Shown here: piece after piece, positions 1 to 9,042 of the stretch
Layout of the letters: each line of letters starts with the position of its first letter
How positions within the stretch are numbered: the stretch's first letter is position 1
Program-made: the position numbers and the translations under genes
DNA from: Flavobacteriaceae bacterium
Lineage (GTDB): Bacteria > Bacteroidota > Bacteroidia > Flavobacteriales > Flavobacteriaceae
Length of the DNA stretch: 10,177 nucleotides
Direction of reading: 5' to 3'
Assembly (NCBI GenBank): GCA_002691265.1
Contig: NZHJ01000010.1
Location: 6,680 to 16,856, forward strand
The notes under the pieces: model-generated
Databases searched by the model: none
What the model was told of the DNA's origin: nothing
The model's input: only the letters and a program-made list of their open reading frames with translations

Positions 1-2414
1 GGACTTACCTTACCAGACATCATTTTTCCAACATTATTTTCAGCATCTAAAAACTGGTTATATGTATATCCATCCGGAAGATAACTTTCTAAGGATTCAA
101 AAAGTTTTGATTGTACTTCTTCGTCAGCAGCAGCTGAGTTTTCATCAACTTTGTATTTTGTAGAAATTTTAAGCTGATTTGGACCACCTATGGTCTTTAT
201 TTCAGAGCTTCCGAAAACTAAATCAGTAGATTTTTTGACTTCTTCTGTATTTACATCATTTGCAAATCTAACAGTGTATGTTCTACCTCCAACAAAATCA
301 ATACCTTCATCTAACCCGGTACTAAATAGAGAAAATATTCCAGAAGCTATAAGTACCCCGGAAATCAAATATGTAAGTTTTCTCCTGCTCAAGAAATCTA
401 TATTTAAGTTTCTGAATAAACCTTTGGTTAATGGGGTTGAAAAACTAAGCCTTGATCCTCTGTTAACATCCCAATTAATTAGTAGTCTTGAAATAAAGAT
501 TGCTGTAAATAATGAAGTTATAATTCCAATTAAAAGAGTTGTAGCAAATCCTTTAATTGGACCTGTACCAAATGTATAAAGAATCAATGCGGTTAATCCT
601 GTTGTAATATTAGCATCCAATATTGAAGATAATGCATTTTGATATCCGTCAGAAATAGCCGGTTTTTCCTTTTTACCTCTATATAGCTCTTCTCTAACCC
701 TCTCATAAATTAGAACATTAGCATCTACCGCTATACCTATGGTTAAAACTATACCTGCAATTCCAGGAAGAGTCAACACAGCACCCAGACCAGACAAAAT
801 TCCAAAAATTAATACGATATTAAGCACCAATGCGATATTAGAGTATAAACCAACTTTTCCATAATAGAACATCATCCAAACCAATACAAGGATAAGTGCA
901 ATCATAAATGAATTTGTACCCGATTCAATGGCTTCTTGTCCAAGAGAAGGACCAACCTCATCAGCTTGAACAATGTCAGCAGAAGCTGGCAACTTACCAG
1001 CTCTTAAAACATTAGCTAAATCGATAGCTTCATTTAAATCAAATGCACCAGAAATCTCACTATTTCCACCAGAAATTGGCCCACTAGTTACTCCAGGAGC
1101 GGAATAAACAATATCATCTAAAACTATCGCAATCTGTGAGCTTTGACTGTAAGCATTTCCGGTCATTTCTTCCCATATCTTTGCACCTTTAGTATTCATT
1201 TGCATACTGACTGTAGGAGTAACACCGTCAACTGAATATGATTGTCTCGCATCAGTTATTACGGACCCACTTAATTGAGGTGTGTTTTCTCTATTTCCCT
1301 TAAGTGCATATAGAGCAGCTATCTCCTCTCCTTCTTCAGACATCTGAGGGATTCCCCATAAAAATTTAACATATCTTTGAGATGGCTGAAGTAAAGATTT
1401 TACATCAGGGTCTGAAAGATATTCAGAAATTATATTTGTGTTTTTGGAATCAAACTGAGCTATTATTGGTCCACCTTGGTAACCTTGACCCTTAATAAGA
1501 TCTAAAATTGGGTTCTTTTCAATCGCAATAGAATCATTATCAGATCCTAATAACTCTTCAACTTCACTTAATTCAGTTTTATCTGCCGTTTTATTTGAAG
1601 TTTTAGATTTGATTATTTCATTTGCCTGTATAATAAATGATAAAAACTCTTCACCTTTAAATGCATCCCAAAATTCTAATTGTGCAGTACTTTGTAATAA
1701 ACCTTTTACTCTTTCAACATCTTTGGCCCCCGGTAGTTCAACTAAAATTCTACCAGAATTTCCAAGTCTTTGAATATTTGGCTGTGTAACTCCAAACTTG
1801 TCTATTCTTTTTCTCAGAACTTCGAATGCTGAAGTAACTGATTCATCAATTTTTGTTTTTAAGATTGGCTGAACTTCCTCATCAGACATATCAAAATTAA
1901 TTTCTTCACTGAGGGTTCTGTTGGCAAATATATCTGGAGAAGCTAGTTTGGTATCTCCTTTAATGTTATCGAAAGCAATAAAGAAATCTTCCAGATAAGT
2001 ATTTTGACTATTTTTTTGCATTTCTTCAGCATCAAGAAGAGCTTTATTAAAAATTGGATCTTTACTATTATTAGATAAGTTTTGTAAAATGTCTTTAACC
2101 GATATTTGAAGAATTACATTAATTCCGCCCTTTAGATCTAGTCCAAGGTTCATTGCTCTATCTTTTACCTCGTCATATGTATATTCAGCGATTCCAATGT
2201 TAAAAACAGGCATATTTGATAAAGAATCTAAATAGTTTATTTTTTGCTGATTTCTTTTTTTATCAAAATCAATTTCTTCTTCGCTAATTTTGGTAATAGC
2301 GAATTCATTTGCTTTATTTTCTATCTGATTAGATTTAAATGTAAATGATAACTGGAATATACTTACAAGCCCAAAAAGAAGTGCGAATAACTTAACTAAT
2401 CCTTTATTTTGCAT
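1..2414 (-). CDS. secDF: SecDF fused protein-export membrane protein (3' end cut by window edge)
   Basis: Accessory subunit of the Sec translocon in the inner membrane; in this family it uses the proton gradient to help pull exported proteins out of SecYEG. I translated 804 codons from the ATG at 2412-2414 with no stop before the edge. Visible parts: an N-terminal membrane segment (about residues 7-27); a large periplasmic region of roughly 470 residues opening with the SecD motif GLDLKGG (91-97); a membrane block from about 503; the motif VDANVLIYER with Asp564, equivalent to the proton-relay Asp519 of E. coli SecD; more helices to about 645; then the SecF half, with a helix near 680-697 and the motif GIDFVGG (Asp706). 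The remaining SecF helices lie outside, probably about 190 residues. Fusion of SecD and SecF in one chain is usual in Bacteroidota. It lies 99 bases after mdh and appears to have its own promoter. Confidence 0.96.
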   Translation of the reverse strand, partial: MQNKGLVKLFALLFGLVSIFQLSFTFKSNQIENKANEFAITKISEEEIDFDKKRNQQKINYLDSLSNMPVFNIGIAEYTYDEVKDRAMNLGLDLKGGINVILQISVKDILQNLSNNSKDPIFNKALLDAEEMQKNSQNTYLEDFFIAFDNIKGDTKLASPDIFANRTLSEEINFDMSDEEVQPILKTKIDESVTSAFEVLRKRIDKFGVTQPNIQRLGNSGRILVELPGAKDVERVKGLLQSTAQLEFWDAFKGEEFLSFIIQANEIIKSKTSNKTADKTELSEVEELLGSDNDSIAIEKNPILDLIKGQGYQGGPIIAQFDSKNTNIISEYLSDPDVKSLLQPSQRYVKFLWGIPQMSEEGEEIAALYALKGNRENTPQLSGSVITDARQSYSVDGVTPTVSMQMNTKGAKIWEEMTGNAYSQSSQIAIVLDDIVYSAPGVTSGPISGGNSEISGAFDLNEAIDLANVLRAGKLPASADIVQADEVGPSLGQEAIESGTNSFMIALILVLVWMMFYYGKVGLYSNIALVLNIVLIFGILSGLGAVLTLPGIAGIVLTIGIAVDANVLIYERVREELYRGKKEKPAISDGYQNALSSILDANITTGLTALILYTFGTGPIKGFATTLLIGIITSLFTAIFISRLLINWDVNRGSRLSFSTPLTKGLFRNLNIDFLSRRKLTYLISGVLIASGIFSLFSTGLDEGIDFVGGRTYTVRFANDVNTEEVKKSTDLVFGSSEIKTIGGPNQLKISTKYKVDENSAAADEEVQSKLFESLESYLPDGYTYNQFLDAENNVGKMMSGKVS

Positions 2415-2435
2415 AACATAGTCTTTATAAAAAAG

Positions 2436-2483
2436 TGGTGCAAATATATAATTTCAGATATTAACTGACAACAGATTGCACCA
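2436..2483. repeat. 8-bp inverted repeat bracketing the secDF promoter
   Basis: TGGTGCAA (2436-2443) and TTGCACCA (2476-2483) are perfect reverse complements separated by 32 bases. The left arm overlaps the TTTG of the -7 element and the right arm lies just upstream of the -33 element. Arm centres are 40 bp apart, close to four helical turns. It could be a paired operator, a weak long-loop hairpin in mdh readthrough RNA, or chance. Confidence 0.35.
2441..2471 (-). promoter_or_regulatory. Probable secDF promoter, Bacteroidota type
   Basis: Read on the minus strand, TTG (2469-2471) is followed after 20 bases by TATATTTG (2441-2448). This matches the -33 TTG and -7 TAnnTTTG elements known from Bacteroides and Flavobacterium, with spacing inside the usual 17-23 bases. 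Transcription would start near 2434, giving a leader of about 20 nt before the secDF ATG. It suggests that secDF can be transcribed independently of gyrB-mdh. Confidence 0.65.
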
Positions 2484-2513
2484 TTAATTGATTCAAGAAT
2501 TTTGTTGAGTAAT

Positions 2514-3440
2514 TTATAAACCTAAAAGAGAATTTGTCTTTGAGACACCTTCGGCACTTTCAGTTAAGTGATTTAAATCAGCTGAATCAAGGTCTAATTC
2601 AATTATTTTTTCAATACCGTTTCTTCCTAATATAACAGGGACACCAATACATAAATCATGAAGTCCGTACTCACCTTCAAGAAGTGCTGAACAAGGAAAT
2701 ATTTTCATATGATTACAAGCAATAGATTGAACAAGAGAACTTACTGCTGCACCAGGAGCATACCATGCTGACGTCCCCAATAATTTGGTTAATGTTGCTC
2801 CACCAACTTTAGTATCTTCCCTAACTTTATCTAATCTTTCTTCTGAAAGAAAGTTAGAAACCTTTATGCTATTTCTTGTAGCTTTTGAAATAAGAGGAAC
2901 CATTCCCTTATCACTATGACCTCCAATCACCATACCATCTACATCACTTATTGGAGCATCAAGGGCCTCTGCAAGTCTATATTTAAATCTAGCAGAGTCT
3001 AAAGCTCCACCCATACCAATAATTCTATTTTTTGGTATCCCAGTTTTTTTATGAACTAAATAAGTCATCGTATCCATAGGATTACTAACTACTATTAAAA
3101 TTGTATCAGGTGATTTTTCTAATAGTTTGGTACTAACCTCTTTGACAATTCCCGCATTAATACCAATTAGTTCTTCTCTGGTCATTCCTGGCTTTCTTGG
3201 AATACCTGAAGTTATAACACAAATATCACTATCAGCAGTTTTTGAATAATCATTTGTAGTTCCGATAATCTTAGTATCAAAATTATTCAAAGAGGCAGTT
3301 TGCATTAAGTCCATAGCTTTTCCCTCCGCAAAACCATCTTTGATATCTAAAATAACAACTTGTGATGCAAAATTCTTGATTGCTATATATTCTGCGCAGC
3401 TTGCACCTACTGCTCCAGCTCCAACTACTGTAACTTTCAT
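2514..3440 (-). CDS. mdh: Malate dehydrogenase, LDH-like type
   Basis: Cytosolic NAD-dependent enzyme interconverting malate and oxaloacetate in the TCA cycle. The 308-residue length suits the LDH-like malate dehydrogenases common in Bacteroidota. Visible residues: the Rossmann loop GAGAVGA (7-13); Asp32, expected to bind the NAD ribose and favour NAD over NADP; Arg82 in the active-site loop IPRKPGMTREE, where lactate dehydrogenases carry Gln, so malate is the likely substrate; Arg88; Asn120 in VSNPMD; the Asp148-His175 catalytic pair with the family's 27-residue spacing; and substrate-binding Arg151. The ATG at 3438-3440 begins directly with the first beta strand, so the start is secure. It lies 9 bases after the gyrB stop with no promoter between them, so it is most likely read on the gyrB transcript. 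No defect seen. Confidence 0.97.
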   Translation of the reverse strand: MKVTVVGAGAVGASCAEYIAIKNFASQVVILDIKDGFAEGKAMDLMQTASLNNFDTKIIGTTNDYSKTADSDICVITSGIPRKPGMTREELIGINAGIVKEVSTKLLEKSPDTILIVVSNPMDTMTYLVHKKTGIPKNRIIGMGGALDSARFKYRLAEALDAPISDVDGMVIGGHSDKGMVPLISKATRNSIKVSNFLSEERLDKVREDTKVGGATLTKLLGTSAWYAPGAAVSSLVQSIACNHMKIFPCSALLEGEYGLHDLCIGVPVILGRNGIEKIIELDLDSADLNHLTESAEGVSKTNSLLGL

Positions 3441-3449
3441 AAAATTATT

Positions 3450-5405
<1,956 letters not shown>

Positions 5406-5410
5406 TTATA

Positions 5411-5444
5411 TTCTAGTTAAAAAACAAATGATATTGAACTAGAA
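5411..5444 (-). repeat. Inverted repeat in the gyrB leader, possible hairpin
   Basis: TTCTAGTT (5411-5418) and AACTAGAA (5437-5444) are perfect 8-bp reverse complements around an 18-nt loop. They fall between the likely transcription start (near 5450) and the gyrB ATG, so a hairpin would form in the 5' leader of the gyrB mRNA, ending 26 nt before the start codon. The stem is A/U-rich with only two G-C pairs. A regulatory role is inference only. Confidence 0.35.
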
Positions 5445-5456
5445 AAATATTACCTT

Positions 5457-5482
5457 CAAATATACAAAAAAACAATCTCCAA
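5457..5482 (-). promoter_or_regulatory. Probable gyrB-mdh promoter
   Basis: On the minus strand TATATTTG (5457-5464) matches the Bacteroidota -7 element exactly. The nearest suitable TTG (5480-5482) is only 15 bases upstream, shorter than the usual 17-23, so the -33 part is weak. The start would be near 5450, leaving a leader of about 65 nt. It lies in the 161-base gap between asnB and gyrB. Confidence 0.5.
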
Positions 5483-5495
5483 CAGATTAAAAGTC

Positions 5496-5532
5496 GGTAA
5501 AAATAAAGGACAAGTTATTAACAATTTTTACC
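5496..5532 (-). terminator. Inverted repeat after asnB, possible weak terminator
   Basis: GGTAAAAAT (5496-5504) and ATTTTTACC (5524-5532) form a perfect 9-bp inverted repeat with a 19-nt loop, starting about 13 bases beyond the asnB stop. In the asnB transcript the stem would be followed by GACTTTTAAT, which is only a poor U tract. Low G+C and a long loop make this a weak candidate for an intrinsic terminator; a chance repeat in A+T-rich DNA is quite possible. Confidence 0.3.
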
Positions 5533-5545
5533 CTAAAATTTGATG

Positions 5546-7204
5546 TTAATAAGCATCTTGATGAACCTTGGAAATTGCTCTTCCTGATGGTTCATTAACT
5601 AATCTAAATGCTTCATCCCATTCTAGTGCTATTTTAGTACTACAAGCAACTGAGGGTTCCTGTGGTACTGACATAGCTGCTGTATTCGATGGGAAATGAC
5701 TAGAAAATTGAGATCTATAATAATATTCCTCCTTTGTTGTTGGAGTCTTTATTGGAAATTTAATTTTTGCATCTTTCATCTCTTGATCAGATATCTTTTC
5801 CTCCACAACTTCTTTGAGGGTGTCAATCCAACTATATCCAACACCATCACTAAATTGTTCTTTTTGTCTCCATAAAATATCCTCTGGAAGATAGTCTTCG
5901 AAGGCTTTTCTTAAAACCCATTTCTCCATTCTCTCCCCATTAATCATTTTATCTTTTGGGTTTAACGACATAGCAACATCAATAAATTCCTTGTCAAGAA
6001 AAGGAACCCTTCCTTCAACTCCCCAAGCAGCTAAACTTTTGTTAGCTCTTAAACAATCGTACATGTGCAATTTCTTTAGTTTCCTTACTGTTTCATCATG
6101 AAAATCTTTCGAGCTTGGTGCTTTGTGAAAATATAAGTAACCACCGAATAACTCATCAGCACCTTCTCCAGAAAGAACCATTTTAATCCCCATAGACTTA
6201 ATCACTCTAGCCATTAAGTACATAGGAGTTGAAGCTCTCACAGTAGTAATATCATAAGTTTCTAAATTATAAATAACATCTTTTATAGCATCAAGTCCTT
6301 CTTGAATTGTAAATTTTATCTCGTGATGAACTGTTCCAATGTGATCAGCAACTTTTCTTGCTGCAGCTAGATCTGGGGAACCTTCTAATCCCACCGAAAA
6401 AGAATGCAGTTGAGGCCACCAAGCTCTTTGTTTGTCATCGCTCTCAATTCGCTTTTCAGAATATTTTTTTGCGATGGCAGACGTAATTGAGGAATCTAAC
6501 CCACCTGAAAGTAGAACACCATAAGGGACATCAGACATTAATTGTCTTTTAACAGCATTTTCCAATGAATCTCTAAGATTATTAATACTTGTTTCAGCAT
6601 CTTTCACATTATCAAAATCTTCCCAATCTCTTGAATACCATTTTTCAAATTTGTTTTTTGAACTGGTCAAAAATTGGCCTGGGGGAAACAATTCGATTTT
6701 TTCACATTGCCCCTCTAGTGCCTTTAATTCAGATGAAACATAGAAAACAGCATTTTTATCCCAGCCGATATACAATGGAATAATACCCATGTGATCTCTT
6801 GCTACAAAATATTCATCTTTTAGGGAGTCATAAATTGTAAATGCAAAAATACCGTTGAGCTTATCTAAAAAGTTAGGACCATATTTTTCATATAATGGTA
6901 AAATTACCTCACAATCACTTTTAGTAGCAAAACAATATTCAGGAAATTCAAGCCTTAATTCTTTATGGTTGTATATTTCGCCATTTGCTGCTAAAACATA
7001 TCTGTCGTCTTGACTAAACAATGGTTGCTGACCTGAAGATGGGTCTACAATAGCCAATCTCTCATGAGCAATAATTGTGGATTTATTTGAATAGATACCA
7101 CTCCAATCAGGACCCCTATGTCTTATTTTTTTGGCCATTTCTAAAACCTTAGGTCTTAATTGGCTATCATTTTTGGTTTCAAAAGCACAAACTATACCAC
7201 ACAT
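5546..7204 (-). CDS. asnB: Asparagine synthetase B, glutamine-hydrolysing
   Basis: Cytosolic enzyme making asparagine from aspartate, ATP and the amide nitrogen of glutamine. The 552-residue length is almost that of E. coli AsnB. The N-terminal class II glutaminase domain begins MCGIVCAF: Cys2 becomes the catalytic N terminus after Met removal, which fixes the start. Arg49 (HERLAIVD), Asn74 and Glu76 (NGEIYNH) and Asp98 match the glutamine-binding positions of the E. coli enzyme. The synthetase domain carries the ATP pyrophosphatase loop SGGLDSS (233-239), the segment GEGADELFGGY and the EGRVPFLDKEF segment. It is the biosynthetic type and not one of the asparagine-synthetase-like proteins of polysaccharide clusters, judged by length and the intact C terminus. 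It stands between queE (150 bases upstream) and gyrB (161 bases downstream), apparently a separate unit, with a very A+T-rich region before it. Confidence 0.96.
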   Translation of the reverse strand: MCGIVCAFETKNDSQLRPKVLEMAKKIRHRGPDWSGIYSNKSTIIAHERLAIVDPSSGQQPLFSQDDRYVLAANGEIYNHKELRLEFPEYCFATKSDCEVILPLYEKYGPNFLDKLNGIFAFTIYDSLKDEYFVARDHMGIIPLYIGWDKNAVFYVSSELKALEGQCEKIELFPPGQFLTSSKNKFEKWYSRDWEDFDNVKDAETSINNLRDSLENAVKRQLMSDVPYGVLLSGGLDSSITSAIAKKYSEKRIESDDKQRAWWPQLHSFSVGLEGSPDLAAARKVADHIGTVHHEIKFTIQEGLDAIKDVIYNLETYDITTVRASTPMYLMARVIKSMGIKMVLSGEGADELFGGYLYFHKAPSSKDFHDETVRKLKKLHMYDCLRANKSLAAWGVEGRVPFLDKEFIDVAMSLNPKDKMINGERMEKWVLRKAFEDYLPEDILWRQKEQFSDGVGYSWIDTLKEVVEEKISDQEMKDAKIKFPIKTPTTKEEYYYRSQFSSHFPSNTAAMSVPQEPSVACSTKIALEWDEAFRLVNEPSGRAISKVHQDAY

Positions 7205-7354
7205 AATTTAAATTTTTAATAAAAAAACATAATAATATTATATTAATAAACTTAATTATTAAAAATGATTGCAAATATTAACTAATTATTTGTAATTAAA
7301 ATAAAAATGTAATAAAATAAATAAAGCTAGATTAAACTGGTTAATTATTGTAAG
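7205..7354 (-). other. A+T-rich intergenic region upstream of asnB
   Basis: This 150-base gap between queE and asnB must hold any asnB promoter. By hand count the 116 bases at 7205-7320 contain only 8 G or C. I find no exact TAnnTTTG: the closest on the minus strand is TAATATTTG, with one base too many between TA and TTTG, and no TTG at a fitting distance. A small inverted repeat ATTAA(5)TTAAT at 7331-7345 follows queE but lacks the features of a terminator. Confidence 0.6.
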
Positions 7355-7984
7355 TTAGGGGATGTTAAGATATTTGTGGGTTTGAAGCGATATCTTCCAT
7401 TTTGGATTCTTTTTTATAAAATCAACCATTAAAGGTATCATCTCTTCTCGCTTACCCCATTCTGGCTGAAGATATAAAATTGCATTTTTATTTACTTTTT
7501 TTGCCTCTTTCTCAGCAAATTTAAAATCATGGTTGTTATATATTATTATTTTTAACTCATTAGCATTATTGTAAGCATCCTGAATTGGAAGTTTAGCTTT
7601 TTTTGGTGATAAACAAATCCAATCCCAAAAGCCTGTTAAAGGGTAGGCTCCAGAGGTTTCAATGTGTGTTTTTTTACTAAGCCTTTTTAGTGCTTTTGTT
7701 AATGGATTCATATTCCACATCAAAGGCTCACCACCGGTAACTACCACACAGTCTGAAAACCCCACTGATTTTTTAACTATTTCTTCAACCGAAATAATTG
7801 GGTGACTATTTTCATCCCAGCTTTCTTTGACATCGCACCAATGACAACCAATATCGCAACCACCAGTTCGAATAAAATATGAAGCCATACCTTTGTGGTA
7901 TCCTTCACCTTGAATGGTATAGAATGCCTCCATGATCGGAAGTGATTCACCTTTTTCTAAAAGCAACTTTGTCTTTTTGTCCAT
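7355..7984 (-). CDS. queE: 7-carboxy-7-deazaguanine synthase, radical SAM
   Basis: Radical S-adenosylmethionine enzyme that converts 6-carboxy-tetrahydropterin to 7-carboxy-7-deazaguanine, an early step toward preQ0 and queuosine in tRNA. The 209-residue protein has the iron-sulfur cluster motif C-x3-C-x2-C (Cys43, Cys47, Cys50, in GGCDIGCHWCD), the substrate and SAM segment TGGEPLM (83-89), the family's N-terminal FYTIQGEG (21-28) and a C-terminal QTHKYLNIP. The first ATG (7982-7984) is preferred over Met18, because residues 10-18 (EKGESLPIM) resemble the conserved lead-in to FYTIQGEG in Bacteroidota QueE as I recall it. The promoter lies so close that the mRNA may be leaderless. No other queuosine gene (queC, queD, queF) is in the window. 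It is divergent from rluF, another RNA-modification gene. Confidence 0.95.
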   Translation of the reverse strand: MDKKTKLLLEKGESLPIMEAFYTIQGEGYHKGMASYFIRTGGCDIGCHWCDVKESWDENSHPIISVEEIVKKSVGFSDCVVVTGGEPLMWNMNPLTKALKRLSKKTHIETSGAYPLTGFWDWICLSPKKAKLPIQDAYNNANELKIIIYNNHDFKFAEKEAKKVNKNAILYLQPEWGKREEMIPLMVDFIKKNPKWKISLQTHKYLNIP

Positions 7985-7991
7985 TACAGAA

Positions 7992-8025
7992 CAAATATAA
8001 AAATCTTAATATCTATATTTACCAA
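7992..8025 (-). promoter_or_regulatory. Probable queE promoter, very close to the start codon
   Basis: On the minus strand TTG (8023-8025) and TATATTTG (7992-7999) are separated by 23 bases, the upper limit of the usual Bacteroidota spacing. Only 7 bases (7985-7991) lie between the -7 element and the queE ATG, so transcription would start at or within a few bases of the start codon. Confidence 0.55.
8014..8021 (+). promoter_or_regulatory. Possible -7 element for the rluF operon
   Basis: TATATTTA matches TAnnTTTG at all but the last position and would give a leader of roughly 10-15 nt before the rluF ATG at 8041. No TTG occurs at 17-23 bases upstream, so the case is weak. It lies inside the queE promoter span on the opposite strand, so the two promoters would share the same 56 bases. 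Confidence 0.3.
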
Positions 8026-8040
8026 CATAATTAAATATTT

Positions 8041-8742
8041 ATGATGAGTGATTCAGGAACAAGAATAAATAAATTTTTAAGTGAGGTTGGGTACTGCTCA
8101 AGACGACAAGCAGATGCGCTAATTGATCAAGGCAGAGTTTATGTAAACCGAAAGCCAGCTAAGATGGGCATGAAAGTTTCTGAAAATGATATGATTGAAG
8201 TTGACGGAGAAAAAATTAATCAATCAAAAAAGAAAAAAATATTCATTGCTTTAAACAAACCAAGAGGGGTTGTGTGTACAACTAATGCGGGAGTTGAAGA
8301 AAATAATATTATTGATTTTTTGAATTTTCCTGATAGGGTTTTTCCAATAGGTAGACTTGATAAATCAACCACAGGTTTAATACTACTTACCAATGATGGA
8401 GAAACTGCAAACAGGATTCTAAAAACAGCAAATAACAATGAAAAAGAGTACTTAGTTAAAGTGAATAGACCAATTCCAGAGTCAATTCTTAAAAAAATGA
8501 GCGAAGGAGTCCCCATTCTTGGTAAAGTTACAAGAAAATGTGTGGTTGAAAAAGTAAAAACAAATCAATTCAAAATCATATTAACTCAAGGATTAAATAG
8601 ACAGATTAGAAGAATGTGTGATCACTTTGGCTACAAAGTTGTTTCACTTCAAAGAATCAGAATAATGAATATTAAACTTGATTTACCTGAAGGGAAATAC
8701 AGACTTTTAAACGATCAAGAAGTTAAAAGATTAAAAAAATAA
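8041..8742 (+). CDS. rluF: 23S rRNA pseudouridine synthase, RluF type
   Basis: Enzyme of the RsuA/RluB/E/F family that isomerises uridine to pseudouridine in 23S rRNA; E. coli RluF acts on U2604. The 233 residues show an N-terminal S4 RNA-binding domain (about 7-60, RINKFLSEVGYCSRRQADAL) and a catalytic domain with VFPIGRLDK, where Asp107 is the expected nucleophile, followed by TTGLILLTNDG. RluF rather than RluB is favoured by VFPIGRLDK, GVPILGKVTRKC, QGLNRQIRRMCDHFGY and RIRIMN, which closely resemble the E. coli RluF segments as I remember them. The long basic C-terminal tail of E. coli RluF is absent. Two ATGs stand in tandem at 8041 and 8044 and either could be used. It heads a three-gene operon, with the next gene 3 bases after its stop. 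Confidence 0.9.
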   Translation: MMSDSGTRINKFLSEVGYCSRRQADALIDQGRVYVNRKPAKMGMKVSENDMIEVDGEKINQSKKKKIFIALNKPRGVVCTTNAGVEENNIIDFLNFPDRVFPIGRLDKSTTGLILLTNDGETANRILKTANNNEKEYLVKVNRPIPESILKKMSEGVPILGKVTRKCVVEKVKTNQFKIILTQGLNRQIRRMCDHFGYKVVSLQRIRIMNIKLDLPEGKYRLLNDQEVKRLKK

Positions 8743-8745
8743 ACT

Positions 8746-9042
8746 ATGACTGAATTAATAAAAATAAATCAACTTGAAAATGAATTAACGAAACTCTCCA
8801 ATAAATGGAGTATTAATGATAAATTTCTGATTTGTAAGTATGAATTTAAAAATTTCAATGATGCGCTTTCTTTCATGAATAAAGTTGGAGTAAAATGTGA
8901 GGAAATGGATCATCATCCCAAGTGGACTAATGTATATAATAGATTAGAAATTGAACTTTTCACCCACGATAAGGACGGTCTGACAATGAAAGATTTTGAT
9001 TTAGCAATATTTATGGACCAAGAATTTGAAAGCTATGAATAA
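8746..9042 (+). CDS. Pterin-4a-carbinolamine dehydratase
   Basis: A 98-residue cytosolic protein of the PCD/DCoH family, which dehydrates 4a-hydroxytetrahydrobiopterin so that the pterin cofactor of aromatic amino-acid hydroxylases can be recycled. The signature [EDKH]-x3-H-H-P-x5-Y-x9-H is exactly present: Glu52, His56, His57, Pro58, Tyr64, His74, with Asp83 further on. The length is normal for the family. The ATG lies 3 bases after the rluF stop, and its last codons overlap the start of the next gene by 8 bases, so all three genes are probably translated from one mRNA. No phenylalanine hydroxylase is visible here. Some bacterial relatives without a hydroxylase have been linked to molybdopterin metabolism instead, so the physiological partner is open. 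Confidence 0.93.
   Translation: MTELIKINQLENELTKLSNKWSINDKFLICKYEFKNFNDALSFMNKVGVKCEEMDHHPKWTNVYNRLEIELFTHDKDGLTMKDFDLAIFMDQEFESYE

Noticed and set aside
190..579. Plus-strand open frame of 129 codons
   Set aside because: It lies wholly antisense to the SecF part of secDF, whose frame is open and carries SecD/SecF motifs. The translation has no recognisable domain.
2514..3440. Lactate dehydrogenase
   Set aside because: Arg82 replaces the Gln expected in lactate dehydrogenases at the substrate-selecting loop, which points to malate.
6589..6783. Short plus-strand open frame
   Set aside because: Antisense to the glutaminase/synthetase junction of asnB, with no leader or family resemblance.
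7233..7243. Sigma-70-like TATAAT before asnB on the minus strand
   Set aside because: The region is nearly all A and T, so such a hexamer is expected by chance, and no TTGACA-like element lies at a workable distance.
8220..8516. Minus-strand open frame of 98 codons inside rluF
   Set aside because: Shadow of the rluF catalytic domain; no supporting promoter and no recognisable protein.
9026..9034. TTG at 9026 as the start of the VOC gene
   Set aside because: The ATG three codons later overlaps the upstream stop in a typical coupled arrangement and leaves the conserved first strand intact.
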